Positions 9,289-18,950 of a DNA stretch of 64,000 bases are shown here, one piece after another (position 1 is the stretch's first letter; each line of letters begins with the position of its first letter). This DNA comes from Pseudoduganella ginsengisoli (GTDB taxonomy: Bacteria > Pseudomonadota > Gammaproteobacteria > Burkholderiales > Burkholderiaceae_D), in contig NZ_WNLA01000012.1 in assembly GCF_009720865.1 (NCBI RefSeq), positions 62,001 to 126,000 of the forward strand, written 5' to 3'. Below the pieces are notes generated by a model, which saw nothing but the letters and a program-made list of their open reading frames with translations, was not told the DNA's origin and made no database searches. The position numbers and the translations under genes were made by a program.

Positions 9289-10071
9289 ATGGCAGCTGGG
9301 CCGCTGGCATGGTACGCGCGCTGGGCAGCGATGGCCGCCGCCTGCGCGTGGCTGCCCGCGCTGGCTGCGCCGCCGCTGCACCTGCGCTTTGTCGCGCAGC
9401 CTTGGCCGCCCTTCATTTATTCGGACCAAGGCAAGCTGGCCGGCCCTTTCACTGATTTCGTCCATGCCGCCTGCGCCGCCATCCAGGCGCAATGCACGAT
9501 AGAACTGTTCCCTTGGCGGCGCGCGCTGCAAATGGCGATGGAAGGCGAAGCCGATGGTTTGCTGGCCATCCTCGATACGCCCGAACGCCGGCAACTGTTC
9601 CACGTGAGCCCCGGACTGATCCACACGGCATACGTGCTGTACGCGCGCCAGGACAGCGCGCTGCACGATCCCACGCCCGCCATGCTGGCGGGCTATACCG
9701 TTGCAGCATTCGGTCCGTCCGGCACAGCCACCGTGGCGGCCCGCCTGGCAAGCAGCGCGCCGAATGCCCAGCTAAAAATTGAAATCGATAATGAAACCGC
9801 ATTGCGCAAATTGCGCATGGGCCGCTATGGCGACCAAGCCGTCGTGCTGATCAATGAAGACCTGGGCATCTGGCTGATGCAGAAAGAAGGCGATGCGGGG
9901 TTGCGGCAAGTGGGCGAAGTACAAAAGATCACGTACCACATCGGCATGTCGCGCAAACGGGGAGCCCAGGAAGCCAGGACGCGCTTCCTTGCGGCACTCG
10001 ACGCCATGATACACAGCGGCGCCGTGCGCGACATGGCGGCGCGTTACGGCATGCGCGGCGTCTCGCCCTAG
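9289..10071 (+). CDS. Periplasmic solute-binding-like protein (SBP_bac_3 type)
   Basis: The 260-residue product starts at an internal ATG preceded by GGAGG at 9280-9284; the frame is open upstream but those 60 codons have no ribosome binding site and are unlike protein. The signal peptide is WAAMAAACAWLPALAAPP. The mature part has LRFVAQPWPPFIYSDQGKLA, the first strand of family-3 solute-binding proteins, then FPWRRALQMAMEGEADGLLA. No permease or ATPase is adjacent, so it may be an orphan binding or sensory protein. It ends by overlapping 4 bp with the convergent histidine kinase. Confidence 0.85.
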   Translation: MAAGPLAWYARWAAMAAACAWLPALAAPPLHLRFVAQPWPPFIYSDQGKLAGPFTDFVHAACAAIQAQCTIELFPWRRALQMAMEGEADGLLAILDTPERRQLFHVSPGLIHTAYVLYARQDSALHDPTPAMLAGYTVAAFGPSGTATVAARLASSAPNAQLKIEIDNETALRKLRMGRYGDQAVVLINEDLGIWLMQKEGDAGLRQVGEVQKITYHIGMSRKRGAQEARTRFLAALDAMIHSGAVRDMAARYGMRGVSP

Positions 10072-11885
10072 CCTGCCGCCTCCTCGCGCCGGTCCGGCAC
10101 GTCCTGCGCCAGCGGCAACCGCACCGTGACCGTACTGCCCTGCTCCGGGCCGGCGCTATAGCACGCGATATCGCCGCCATGCAGCAGCACCAGGCTGCGC
10201 ACCAGCGCCAGCCCGATACCCAAACCGCCCTGGCGCCGGTCGATGCCGCGGCTGCCCTGTGAGAACAAGTCAAATATGCGGGGCATGAATTCTGGCGCGA
10301 TGCCGATGCCGTGGTCAATCACGGCGATATCGGCCCACGCGCCGCGGGCGTGCACTTGCAGCGTAATGGCGCCGCCTTCATGGCTGTATTTGCTGGCGTT
10401 ATGCAGCAAATTGCTGACGATCTGCACCAGCCGCGCACTGTCGCCGTGCACCACCAGCGGCGCATCCGGCAATTCGCACGTGATGGTTTGATGGCGCGCT
10501 TCCGCCATGCTGCGCACTTGTTCCACGGCCGATTGCACGACGTCATGCAATTCCACCGGTTGCCGCTTCAAGTCCGCGATACCGCGCGTCACGCGCGACA
10601 CGTCGAGCAAATCTTCCAGCAAGCGGTTGATGTGCTGGACCTGGCGGCCTATCACGGCGCTGGCCGTGCGCGCCTGTTCCGGTGTCAGCTCCGGCTTGCC
10701 CAGCATATGCGCGGCCACGCTGATGGGCGCCAGCGGATTACGCAATTCGTGGCCCAGCATGGCCAGGAATTCATCTTTCGCGCGGTTTTCCGCTTCCGCC
10801 TGCTGGCGTGCCTGCTGTGCAAATTCCAGGTGGGCGCGGCGGTCCGCTTCCGCTGCCGCCAGCCGTTCCGCCACGTGCGCGAGACGCGTATGCAATTCCT
10901 GGAAATCGTCGATTTCCAGCTTTCCCGGCGGCAGCGCCTTGCCCTCGCCCAGCGTTTCCGCAGCCTGCGCAATGCGCTGCGTGCCCCGCACCAGGCGGCG
11001 GATCAGGAACAGCGCACCGCCAATGGCGCACGCGATGGCAAACAGGAAACCAAATATCGTCAGCGTACGCGCCTGTACAGCGGAGCGTTCATATTCCGCC
11101 ACCGGCACGCCCACGGAAACCGTCCATCCCGACAAGATAGAACGGTCGTTGACGCCATACATGTCTTGCCCCGCGCGGTTCACTGCGCGGAATTCGCTTT
11201 TCGCCGGCCCCATCAGGGTCGCCTTTAATTCCGGCGCCGGCTCGGAACCCACGAACTGCTCCGGCCGCTGATTGCGCGCCAGCGTGACGCCGCGCCGGTC
11301 CAGCACGGAAATCAGCCAGCCCGGCGGCACGCCGTCCGACGGCAACTGGCTGGACAGATCCCTGGCAAACATCCACACGCCCAGCACGTAACGGCTGCCG
11401 CTGGTGGCAGTGACGGGCATTTCCATCGATACGAGGAATTGCCCGGTGGTGGAACCCAAAATCAAATCCGACACACGCGGCTTGCCACCGGCCAGCACTT
11501 CACGCGCACTGAGGGATATCGCACCCGATGACGGCGGCAGCATGGCGCCATAAGGCTGCACGGTATTGAATACTTGTTGCCCATGATTATCGAGCAGCGC
11601 CACGTGCAGCGGGCTGTTGCCGACAGCCGCCTGCGCTTCGCGGTAAAACGCGGCGAAATCTTCCCGCGCCAGGCTGGCCGACGCCGCCAGCGCCTGCGCG
11701 CCGGCCTGTGCCCGCGTCATTTGCATATCCATGCCCAGCACGGCGGCACGGGCCAGCTCATGCATGCCGCGCATGGCGGCTTCGCGCTCACGGGTCACCA
11801 GCATGTTCAACACCAGTGCGGAGAACACGATCACCGGCGCCAGCACGACCACGGCCAGCAACACCAGATGGGTTTTGACTTTCAT
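10068..11885 (-). CDS. Membrane sensor histidine kinase with periplasmic Cache domain
   Basis: The 605-residue protein begins with a transmembrane segment (residues about 7-28). A periplasmic double-Cache-like region follows (about 35-265), then a second membrane helix (IFGFLFAIACAIGGALFLI) and a linker. The HisKA domain has the phosphoacceptor His in MLGHELRNPLAPI (about residue 377). The ATPase domain has N-box LLHNASKY, G1 DHGIGI and GGLGIGLALV. There is no receiver domain, and no cognate regulator is adjacent. Its convergent neighbour is a solute-binding-like protein. The ligand is unknown. Confidence 0.93.
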   Translation of the reverse strand: MKVKTHLVLLAVVVLAPVIVFSALVLNMLVTREREAAMRGMHELARAAVLGMDMQMTRAQAGAQALAASASLAREDFAAFYREAQAAVGNSPLHVALLDNHGQQVFNTVQPYGAMLPPSSGAISLSAREVLAGGKPRVSDLILGSTTGQFLVSMEMPVTATSGSRYVLGVWMFARDLSSQLPSDGVPPGWLISVLDRRGVTLARNQRPEQFVGSEPAPELKATLMGPAKSEFRAVNRAGQDMYGVNDRSILSGWTVSVGVPVAEYERSAVQARTLTIFGFLFAIACAIGGALFLIRRLVRGTQRIAQAAETLGEGKALPPGKLEIDDFQELHTRLAHVAERLAAAEADRRAHLEFAQQARQQAEAENRAKDEFLAMLGHELRNPLAPISVAAHMLGKPELTPEQARTASAVIGRQVQHINRLLEDLLDVSRVTRGIADLKRQPVELHDVVQSAVEQVRSMAEARHQTITCELPDAPLVVHGDSARLVQIVSNLLHNASKYSHEGGAITLQVHARGAWADIAVIDHGIGIAPEFMPRIFDLFSQGSRGIDRRQGGLGIGLALVRSLVLLHGGDIACYSAGPEQGSTVTVRLPLAQDVPDRREEAAG

Positions 11886-11954
11886 GGAGGGACCGCGAAT
11901 ACAGGAAGCATTTACTGTATCGCAAAATTAGCAAACTGGCACGTCCAAAACAAA

Positions 11955-11987
11955 AACGGCAGGCAGGGTTGCCCCTGGCCTGCCGTT
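11955..11987 (-). terminator. Rho-independent terminator of the RND efflux operon
   Basis: A perfect 10-bp GC-rich stem (AACGGCAGGC/GCCTGCCGTT) with a 13-nt loop lies 15 bp past the outer-membrane gene. On the minus strand it runs into TTTTTG. It separates the efflux operon from the histidine kinase start. Confidence 0.8.
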
Positions 11988-12002
11988 GCTTTGCAGCCAG
12001 CG

Positions 12003-13478
12003 TTACCTGGCGCTGACGCTATCCCATCCGCCGCCCAGCGCGCGGATCAGCGCCACCGTGGTCACCGCGCGGTTGCCCCGCAGTTGCACGGCATTGCGTT
12101 CCACTTGCGCCAGGTTGCGCTGCGCATCGAGCAAATCCAGGTAGCTGGACCGTCCTGCCGCATACAGCTTTTGCGCCAGGTCCGCCGAACGGCGCGCCGA
12201 CACCAGTGCGTCGTCGATTTCCTGCGTCTGGCCCGACAGGATGCGCAAGCCCGCCAGGTTATCTTCCACTTCAGCAAATGCATTCAATACGCTATTGCGG
12301 TAGCTGGCCACGGATTCTTCCAGTGCCGCTTCGCTGCGCGCGACGTTATTGCTGTTGCGGCCGCCATCGATGAGCGGCATCGACATCAATGCGCCCAAGA
12401 CCCATGAACGGCTGCTCCACTTGAAGACGTCGGCAAAGGTGCCGGCCGCCCCGCCGCCATTGGCATTGATGGTCAGCGAAGGGAACATCGCAGACCGGGC
12501 CACGCCGATACGGGCATTGGCCGCTTCCATTGCGCGCTGCGCCGCCACGATGTCAGGACGGCGCTCCAGCAGCGACGACGGCAGGCCGGCCGGGATCGAT
12601 GGCAGCAGCGAAGCATCCTGCAGCGGCGACACACCGGCCGTGAAGCTGGCAGCCGGCTGGCCCAGCAGCACGGCCAGCGCATGTTCGGTCGTGACGCGCT
12701 GGCGCTGCAAGCCGATGGCTTCAACACGGGACGTGGCCAGTTCCGTCTTGGCGCGCGACAAATCGAATTCGCCGATGTCGCCCAGGTCAAAACGGCGCTG
12801 GTTGACTTTGACGTTTTCTTCACGCAGGCGCACGGTCTGTTCCAGCGTCGCCAGTTCCGCGTCCAGCGCGCGCAAGCGGAAATACGCTTGCGCCACGTCG
12901 GCCTGCAAGGCCAGCAGCACGGAGCGGTAATTGGCTTCCGTCGCTGCCGCATCGTTGCGGCTTGCTGCGATGTCGGACGACACGCGGCCAAACAAATCCA
13001 CTTCATAGCTGGCCGTCAGGCTGGCGCTGTACGACGTTTGCGGCGCAACGGCCGTACCGGCGGGCAGCCCCAGCGACTGGGCCGATGCGCGGGCGCGCTG
13101 CGCCCCCACGCCAACGCCGACTTGCGGAATACGCGCCGCTTCCGAGATGCCGGCAATGGCGCGCGCCTGTTTGACGCGCGCCGCCGCCACGGCCAGGTTG
13201 GCGTTGGCCTTGGTGGCTTCGCCGATCAAGCCGTTCAGCGCTGGATCGTTGAACGCGAGCCACCATTCGCCGCGGGCTTGCTGTTCCGCAGGCTGGGCCT
13301 GCTTCCAGCGGGTGCCGTCGGCAGCCGTCACGACGCCGCCCGTGCGGATTGGCGCCGTTTGCGATTCTTTAAAAGCGGCCGGCGTATCGATTGCCGGCTG
13401 CTTGAATTCAGGCGCTGCGCACGCCGTCAGCAGCAGCGCCGCCAACAGTGGCGCCACACCTTTCGCAGTCATGTTCAT
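12003..13478 (-). CDS. RND efflux outer membrane lipoprotein (OprM/NodT family)
   Basis: This 491-residue factor is the outer-membrane channel of the tripartite pump. It has a lipoprotein signal with lipobox LTAC (Cys20). Two repeats of the OEP family follow, with long helices such as NANLAVAAARVKQARAIAG and the paired one VASYRNSVLNAFAEVEDNLA. Length and layout match OprM/OprN. Its ATG shares a base with the stop of the permease gene (TAATG), indicating translational coupling. It is the last gene of the operon and is followed by a terminator. Confidence 0.95.
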   Translation of the reverse strand: MNMTAKGVAPLLAALLLTACAAPEFKQPAIDTPAAFKESQTAPIRTGGVVTAADGTRWKQAQPAEQQARGEWWLAFNDPALNGLIGEATKANANLAVAAARVKQARAIAGISEAARIPQVGVGVGAQRARASAQSLGLPAGTAVAPQTSYSASLTASYEVDLFGRVSSDIAASRNDAAATEANYRSVLLALQADVAQAYFRLRALDAELATLEQTVRLREENVKVNQRRFDLGDIGEFDLSRAKTELATSRVEAIGLQRQRVTTEHALAVLLGQPAASFTAGVSPLQDASLLPSIPAGLPSSLLERRPDIVAAQRAMEAANARIGVARSAMFPSLTINANGGGAAGTFADVFKWSSRSWVLGALMSMPLIDGGRNSNNVARSEAALEESVASYRNSVLNAFAEVEDNLAGLRILSGQTQEIDDALVSARRSADLAQKLYAAGRSSYLDLLDAQRNLAQVERNAVQLRGNRAVTTVALIRALGGGWDSVSAR

Positions 13479-16400
13479 TATTTGCTCCCTTCCAGTTCAG
13501 CGGCCACCGGGGCGGCCACATGGGATTTCTTGGTCATTTTTTGCGCCAGCGTACGCAGCAGCACGTAGAACACGGGCGTCAGGAACAGGCCGAAGAACGT
13601 CACGCCCAGCATGCCGGCAAACACGGCCACACCCATCGCATGGCGCATTTCCGCACCCGCGCCGCTTGAGAACACCAGCGGCACCACGCCCATGATGAAC
13701 GCGATCGACGTCATCAGGATCGGACGCAGACGCAGGCGGCAAGCTTCCAGCGCGGCCTGCAGCACGGTGCGGCCATGGTCTTCCAGTTCCCGGGCAAATT
13801 CCACGATCAGAATCGCATTCTTCGACGCCAGCCCCACCAGCACGAACAAGGCAATCTGCGTAAATACGTTGTTGTCGCCGCCGGTGACTTTGACGCCGAC
13901 CAGCGCGCACAGGATCGACATCGGCACGATCAGGATCACGGCCAGCGGCAAGGTCCAGCTTTCATACTGGGCGGCCAGCACGAGGAACACCAGCAGCACG
14001 CACAGCGGGAACACGTACACCATCGTATTGCCGGACAAGATGTCCTGGTACGTCAATTCCGTCCATTCGTAGCCGATCCCTTTTGGCAGCGTCTCTTTGG
14101 CGATCTTTTCCAGCGCAGCCTGGGCCTGGCCGGACGATACGCCCGGTGCGGCGGCGCCATTCATTTCAGCGGCAACGTAAGCGTTGTAGCGCTGTACGCG
14201 GTCCGGGCCATAGCTGTCCTTCAGGCGCATCAGCGACGACAGCGGGATCATTTCGCCTTTGTCATTGCGCACCTTCAGCTGTGCAATGTGCTCGGCCTGC
14301 GAACGGAATGGCGCGTCAGCCTGCACCCGCACCTGGTACGTGCGGCCAAACTGGTTGAAGTCATTCACGTACAGCGAACCCAGGTTGATCTGCAAAGTCT
14401 GGTAAATGTTCGCCAGCGGCACGCCCAGCTGCTTGGCCTTGGCGCGGTCCACGTCGGCAAACAATTGCGGCACGTTGATCTGGAAGCCGGAGAACACGCC
14501 TGCCAGCTGCGGATCTTGCCACGCCTTCATTTGCATTGCCTGCACGGCTTTATACAGTTCGTCGTAACCCAGGTTGTCGCGGTCTTCGATCATCATCTTG
14601 AAGCCGCCCGTGGTGCCCAGGCCATTGACTGGCGGCGGCGGGAACACCATGATGAACGCGTCTTGCACGGCGCCCATGCGCTTGTTGATTTCCGCGGCAA
14701 TGGCTTCGCCGGATTCCGACTTCTTGGTGCGCTCATGGAATGGCTTCAACGTGGTAAACACGATGCCCGCGTTAGGCGCATTGGTAAAGCCGTTGATCGA
14801 CAGGCCGGGGAAGGCCACCGACGATTCCACGCCCGGGATTTCCTTGGCGATGTCCGACATGCGGCGGATCACGGCGTCCGTGCGTTCCAGCGAAGCGGCA
14901 TCCGGCAATTGCGCGAAACCGATCAGGTATTGCTTGTCTTGCGCAGGCACGAAACCGGCCGGCACCATCTTGAACACGACACCGGCCAGTGCGGCCAGCA
15001 CCACGTACACGGCGATGGCAGCGCTCTTGCGGCGCAATACGCCCTGCACGCCTTTTTCATAGCGGTTCGATGCGCGGTTGAAGAAGCGGTTGAACCAGTG
15101 GAAGAAGCCGCCGAACACGCGGTCCATCCCTTTGGTCAGTGCATCTTTCGGCGCATCGTGCGGTTTCAAGAGCGTGGCCGACAACGCTGGCGCCAAGGTC
15201 AGCGAGCAGAATGCCGAAATCACGGTCGAGAACGCGATGGTCAGCGCGAACTGCTTGTAGAACTGGCCCGACAGGCCGGACACGAATGCGATCGGCACGA
15301 ACACGGCGCACAGCACCAGTGCAATGGCAATGATCGGGCCCGACACTTCTTTCATGGCCTGGATCGTGGCGTCGCGCGGCGACAGGCCATTCGCAATGTT
15401 CCGTTCCACGTTTTCCACCACGACGATGGCGTCATCGACGACGATACCAATGGCCAGCACGAGGCCGAACAGCGACAAGGTGTTGATGGAGAAGCCAAAG
15501 CCCATCATGACGGCAAAGGTGCCGACAATCGACACGGGTACCGCCAGCAGCGGGATGATGGACGCGCGCCACGTTTGCAGGAACACGATGACGACGATCA
15601 CCACCAGCGCCACGGCTTCCAGCAAGGTGTGGATCACGGCCTTGATGGATTCGCGCACGAACTGCGTCGGGTCATACACGACGTCATACGACACGCCTTG
15701 CGGGAAGTCTTTTTTCAATTCTTCCATCTTGGCGCGCACATCGCTGGATAACTGCAAGGCATTCGCGTTCGGCGCTTCAAAGATGCCAATTGCCACCGCT
15801 GACTTGTTGTTCAGCAGTGAGCGCAAGGCGTAACTGTTCGAGCCCAGTTCAACACGGGCCACATCCTTCAGGCGCGTCAGCGCGCCATCGGCATTGGTCT
15901 TGACGATGATTTCGCCGAATTCTTCCACGGAATTCAAACGGCCCTGGGTGTTGACGGTCAGCTGGAATTCGCTGCCCTTGGCCGGCGTCGCGCCCACCAC
16001 ACCGGCTGCCACCTGCACGTTTTGTTCACGGATGGCGGCCACCACGTCGGACGCCACCATGCCGCGGGCTGCGACTTTCTGCGGGTCGAGCCACACGCGC
16101 ATGGCGTAATCGCCGGAGCCGAACAGGTTGACTTCACCCATGCCCTGGATGCGGGACAGGTGGTCCTTGATGTTCAGCACAGCGTAGTTGCGCAGGTACA
16201 GGTCGTCGTAGCGGCCGTCCGGCGACACCAGGTGGACCACCATGGTGAGGTTCGGGGAGCTTTTGACGGTGGTCACGCCGATCTGGCGCACCTCTTCCGG
16301 CAAGCGTGGCAAGGCCCGCTGCACGCGGTTTTGCACCTGGGTTTCCGCCTGCTCGACATTGGTGCCGATCTTGAACGTGACGGTCAGCGCCAGCGCGCCA

Positions 16401-16660
16401 TCGGACGTGTTTTGGGAAGACATGTACAGCATGTTTTCCACGCCGTTGATTTGTTCTTCCAGCGGCGCCGCGACAGTTTCCGCGATGACTTTCGGGTTAG
16501 CGCCCGGATACATGGCGCGCACCACGACCGATGGCGGCACCACGTCAGGGTATTCCGAGATCGGCAGCTTGATAATCGATATCAGCCCCGCCACGAATAC
16601 CAGGATCGACAACACGGCCGCGAAGATCGGCTTGTCGACAAAGAAGCGTGAGAATTTCAT
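13478..16660 (-). CDS. RND efflux permease, HAE1 family (MexF/AcrB-like)
   Basis: The 1060-residue inner-membrane transporter opens with MKFSRFFVDKPIFAAVLSIL, typical of HAE1 pumps. Two porter loops lie between TM1/TM2 and TM7/TM8. The proton relay is seen in GLVLAIGIVVDDAIVVVENV (adjacent Asp pair of TM4). The second half has LFVLVGLASKNAILIVEFA in TM10. Length is normal. It uses the proton gradient to export hydrophobic or amphiphilic compounds through the adaptor and channel encoded on either side. AAGGA precedes the ATG. Similarity is closest to the MexF branch by inspection; the substrate range is not deducible. Confidence 0.96.
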   Translation of the reverse strand: MKFSRFFVDKPIFAAVLSILVFVAGLISIIKLPISEYPDVVPPSVVVRAMYPGANPKVIAETVAAPLEEQINGVENMLYMSSQNTSDGALALTVTFKIGTNVEQAETQVQNRVQRALPRLPEEVRQIGVTTVKSSPNLTMVVHLVSPDGRYDDLYLRNYAVLNIKDHLSRIQGMGEVNLFGSGDYAMRVWLDPQKVAARGMVASDVVAAIREQNVQVAAGVVGATPAKGSEFQLTVNTQGRLNSVEEFGEIIVKTNADGALTRLKDVARVELGSNSYALRSLLNNKSAVAIGIFEAPNANALQLSSDVRAKMEELKKDFPQGVSYDVVYDPTQFVRESIKAVIHTLLEAVALVVIVVIVFLQTWRASIIPLLAVPVSIVGTFAVMMGFGFSINTLSLFGLVLAIGIVVDDAIVVVENVERNIANGLSPRDATIQAMKEVSGPIIAIALVLCAVFVPIAFVSGLSGQFYKQFALTIAFSTVISAFCSLTLAPALSATLLKPHDAPKDALTKGMDRVFGGFFHWFNRFFNRASNRYEKGVQGVLRRKSAAIAVYVVLAALAGVVFKMVPAGFVPAQDKQYLIGFAQLPDAASLERTDAVIRRMSDIAKEIPGVESSVAFPGLSINGFTNAPNAGIVFTTLKPFHERTKKSESGEAIAAEINKRMGAVQDAFIMVFPPPPVNGLGTTGGFKMMIEDRDNLGYDELYKAVQAMQMKAWQDPQLAGVFSGFQINVPQLFADVDRAKAKQLGVPLANIYQTLQINLGSLYVNDFNQFGRTYQVRVQADAPFRSQAEHIAQLKVRNDKGEMIPLSSLMRLKDSYGPDRVQRYNAYVAAEMNGAAAPGVSSGQAQAALEKIAKETLPKGIGYEWTELTYQDILSGNTMVYVFPLCVLLVFLVLAAQYESWTLPLAVILIVPMSILCALVGVKVTGGDNNVFTQIALFVLVGLASKNAILIVEFARELEDHGRTVLQAALEACRLRLRPILMTSIAFIMGVVPLVFSSGAGAEMRHAMGVAVFAGMLGVTFFGLFLTPVFYVLLRTLAQKMTKKSHVAAPVAAELEGSK

Positions 16661-16671
16661 AGGTAATCCTT

Positions 16672-17925
16672 TTACTTGGCCGTACTGCCGGTATCGGCGG
16701 CAGCGACTTTTTCATCCTTCTTGGGCGCCGGTTTGGCCTGCTTGGGATCTTGCGGCGCCAGCGGGTCGTAATCCATGTTGACCATTTGCGCCGTCACCGG
16801 TGCGCCTGGACGCACGCGCTGCAAGCCATTGACGACAATCTTTTCACCCGGTTTCAAGCCGTCGCGCACGACGCGCAAGCCTTCCGCCGCCGGGCCCAGC
16901 ACGACCGGGCGGTATTCCGCCTTGCTGTCGGCGCTGACCACGTAGACGAACTTGCGGTTCTGGTCCGTGCCGACTGCGCGCTCGTTGATCAAGACCGTTG
17001 GTTTGCCTGTCCCGGCGCCTTCGAGCTGCACGCGGGCGAACAGGCCCGGCACCAGCGCCTTGTCTTCATTGGCAAACGTGGCGCGCATGCGCACGGAGCC
17101 CGTTTGCGGATCGAGGCGGTTGTCGACGAATTCCAGCTTGCCTTCATGCGGGAAGCCGGTTTCATTGGCCAGGCCCACTTTGACGGTGACGGCGTGGCCT
17201 TTCTGGGCCAGCGCGCCGACGCGCAGATACGTGTCTTCATCGCCATCGAAGCTGGCGTAAATCTTGTCGGTGGACACCACGGACGTCAGCACGGCGCTGC
17301 CATCCACAAGATTACCCAGCGTGATTTCCGCTTTCGATACGCGGCCATTGATGGGCGACGTCACTTGCGTGTACGACAGGTTCAGGCGCGCCGCTTCCGC
17401 CTGGGCCGCTGCCGCGCGGGCATTGGCGTCCAGTTCTTTCAGGCTCGATGCTTTTTCATCGTATTCGCGCTGCGCAATGGCTTTATCGGCCAACAGTTTT
17501 TCAGAACGGGCCAGTTCCAGTTTGGCCAGGTCCGCCTTGGCACGGGCCGAGTTGGCAGCCGCTTCCGCGCGCGACAATTCAGCCTGGTATGGACGGGGAT
17601 CGATCTGGAACAGCACGTCGCCTTTTTTCACTTCGCTGCCCGGTTTGAAGTTCACGGCCGTAATAAAGCCGGACACGCGCGAACGGATTTCCACACGCTC
17701 GATGGCTTCCAGGCGGCCGGAAAATTCCTGGGTTTCCGTGACAGCTTTTTCCACCACGGTGGCGGCGGAAATCGGCGGACCGGCCGGTGCGGCTTCCTGC
17801 TGCTTGCCGTTAGCGGTATCGCAGCCGGCCAGGGTCGCGGCAGCGATACCTGCCACGGCCAGCGCAGCCATGATAGGCCGGACTTTGTCGGCCAGGTTGA
17901 TCGAGTGGGATGTCGGGCTTTTCAT
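16672..17925 (-). CDS. RND efflux periplasmic adaptor lipoprotein (MexE/AcrA-like)
   Basis: The 417-residue membrane fusion protein has an N-terminal lipoprotein signal with LAGC. A barrel-sandwich half motif follows (SRVSGFITAVNFKPGSEVKK), then a helical hairpin (about 100-175) rich in Ala/Lys. The second half motif is LNLSYTQVTSPINGRVSKAE. Beta-barrel and membrane-proximal domains complete it. The C-terminal ~35 residues are a Lys/Pro/Ala tail. AAAAGGAAAAACT precedes the ATG. It is the first gene of the adaptor-permease-channel operon; the gap to the permease is 11 bp. No terminator was seen in the 143 bp between it and the upstream hydrolase-like gene. Confidence 0.95.
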   Translation of the reverse strand: MKSPTSHSINLADKVRPIMAALAVAGIAAATLAGCDTANGKQQEAAPAGPPISAATVVEKAVTETQEFSGRLEAIERVEIRSRVSGFITAVNFKPGSEVKKGDVLFQIDPRPYQAELSRAEAAANSARAKADLAKLELARSEKLLADKAIAQREYDEKASSLKELDANARAAAAQAEAARLNLSYTQVTSPINGRVSKAEITLGNLVDGSAVLTSVVSTDKIYASFDGDEDTYLRVGALAQKGHAVTVKVGLANETGFPHEGKLEFVDNRLDPQTGSVRMRATFANEDKALVPGLFARVQLEGAGTGKPTVLINERAVGTDQNRKFVYVVSADSKAEYRPVVLGPAAEGLRVVRDGLKPGEKIVVNGLQRVRPGAPVTAQMVNMDYDPLAPQDPKQAKPAPKKDEKVAAADTGSTAK

Positions 17926-18068
17926 AGTTTTTCCTTTTTTGTATGAAAATCTGTCGAATCAGGCGATACCGCGCAGCCTAGTCAACAGCGCGGGCAAAAG
18001 CGTCCCCTGCCGCGCTCGGGGCGCGGAAAAAACTGGTACAGCGGAATGGGTTAATCGTCCGTTATTAA

Positions 18069-18950
18069 TTACGGGGCTGGCGGCGGGACCTCCATCCCAT
18101 CCAGGCTGGCCACGAAGCCGGCGATTTCCGCCAGCGCAAAGGTTTTACATGCACATTCGTTGCGTGCTTCCACGTCAGGGAGCGGGGTCGGCGGCAAGCG
18201 GCGCACCGTGGTTTTAATCCCGCAGGCAATCAGCTTGGCGCCATATTGTTCAGCTTCATCGCGCAGCGGATCGTCTTCGGCGGACAGGATCAGCGCCGGC
18301 GGCAAATTCTTCAGCCGACTCGACTGCAAGGGCGACGCATACGGGTGCGTACGGTCTGCCGCATTCGGCAGATACCCCCGGTAGCCGGCGGCACACACAT
18401 CGGCCGCTTGCGCTTTATAGCTGCAAGTCGGCATTGCACGCATCGAACCGCTGGTTAACCCCGGATCCAGCATCGGCATGATTAAAATCTGCCCGCCGAG
18501 CGCAGGACCGCCCCGGTCCCGCGCCATCAGCGTGCAAACGGCAGCCAGGTTGGCGCCGGCTTCGATACCGGCCACCAGCAAGCGTTTGCCGGTCCAGCTC
18601 AACTTGGCTTTATTCTTTTTTGCCCATAACAGCACGGCGTGCGCATCTTCGACCGCGGCCGGGAACGGGCTGGTGGTGGCCAGCGTGTAATTGCTGGCCA
18701 GTACCACATGGCGCGGATCGCATGACACCAGGCTGCGCAGGAATTCATCCGCTTCTTCCAGGTCGCCGGAAACAAAACCGCCGCCATGGAAAAACACAAT
18801 CAAGGAATCGCGTTTCACACCCGGCGCATCCACCGACATATACAAGCGGGCGCCCAGCGGGCCGGACGCGCCCTGCACTTCCAGTTCCTTGGTCTTCAGT
18901 TGCACGCTAGGTTGCACGGTCGCGACCTGTTCCACAGCCTGGCCCGCCAT
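18069..18950 (-). CDS. Alpha/beta hydrolase-fold protein lacking catalytic Ser and His (HSL-like pseudoenzyme)
   Basis: The 293-residue protein matches the hormone-sensitive-lipase branch: oxyanion-hole motif VFFHGGGFVSGD (HGGG 55-58) and YTLATTSPFPAAVEDA. The nucleophile elbow, normally GDSAGGNLA, reads GIEAGANLA (128-136), with GAA coding Glu130 where the Ser should be. The acid region SAEDDPLRDEA (D227) is kept. The usual C-terminal His-Gly-Phe is absent; the region reads RRLPPTPLPD. It is therefore probably not an esterase and may bind a ligand or partner. Its ATG overlaps the stop of a small membrane protein (TAATG). The RND operon lies downstream on the same strand. Confidence 0.85.
   Translation of the reverse strand: MAGQAVEQVATVQPSVQLKTKELEVQGASGPLGARLYMSVDAPGVKRDSLIVFFHGGGFVSGDLEEADEFLRSLVSCDPRHVVLASNYTLATTSPFPAAVEDAHAVLLWAKKNKAKLSWTGKRLLVAGIEAGANLAAVCTLMARDRGGPALGGQILIMPMLDPGLTSGSMRAMPTCSYKAQAADVCAAGYRGYLPNAADRTHPYASPLQSSRLKNLPPALILSAEDDPLRDEAEQYGAKLIACGIKTTVRRLPPTPLPDVEARNECACKTFALAEIAGFVASLDGMEVPPPAP

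Noticed and set aside
13775..15751. Forward-strand frame of 658 codons opposite the RND permease
   Set aside because: Antisense shadow caused by GC-rich codon bias; the permease is intact on the minus strand.
17957..17985. Possible promoter of the RND operon (TTGACT, 17 bp, CTGATT on the minus strand)
   Set aside because: The -10 matches the consensus at only two of six positions, so it is not listed as a feature.
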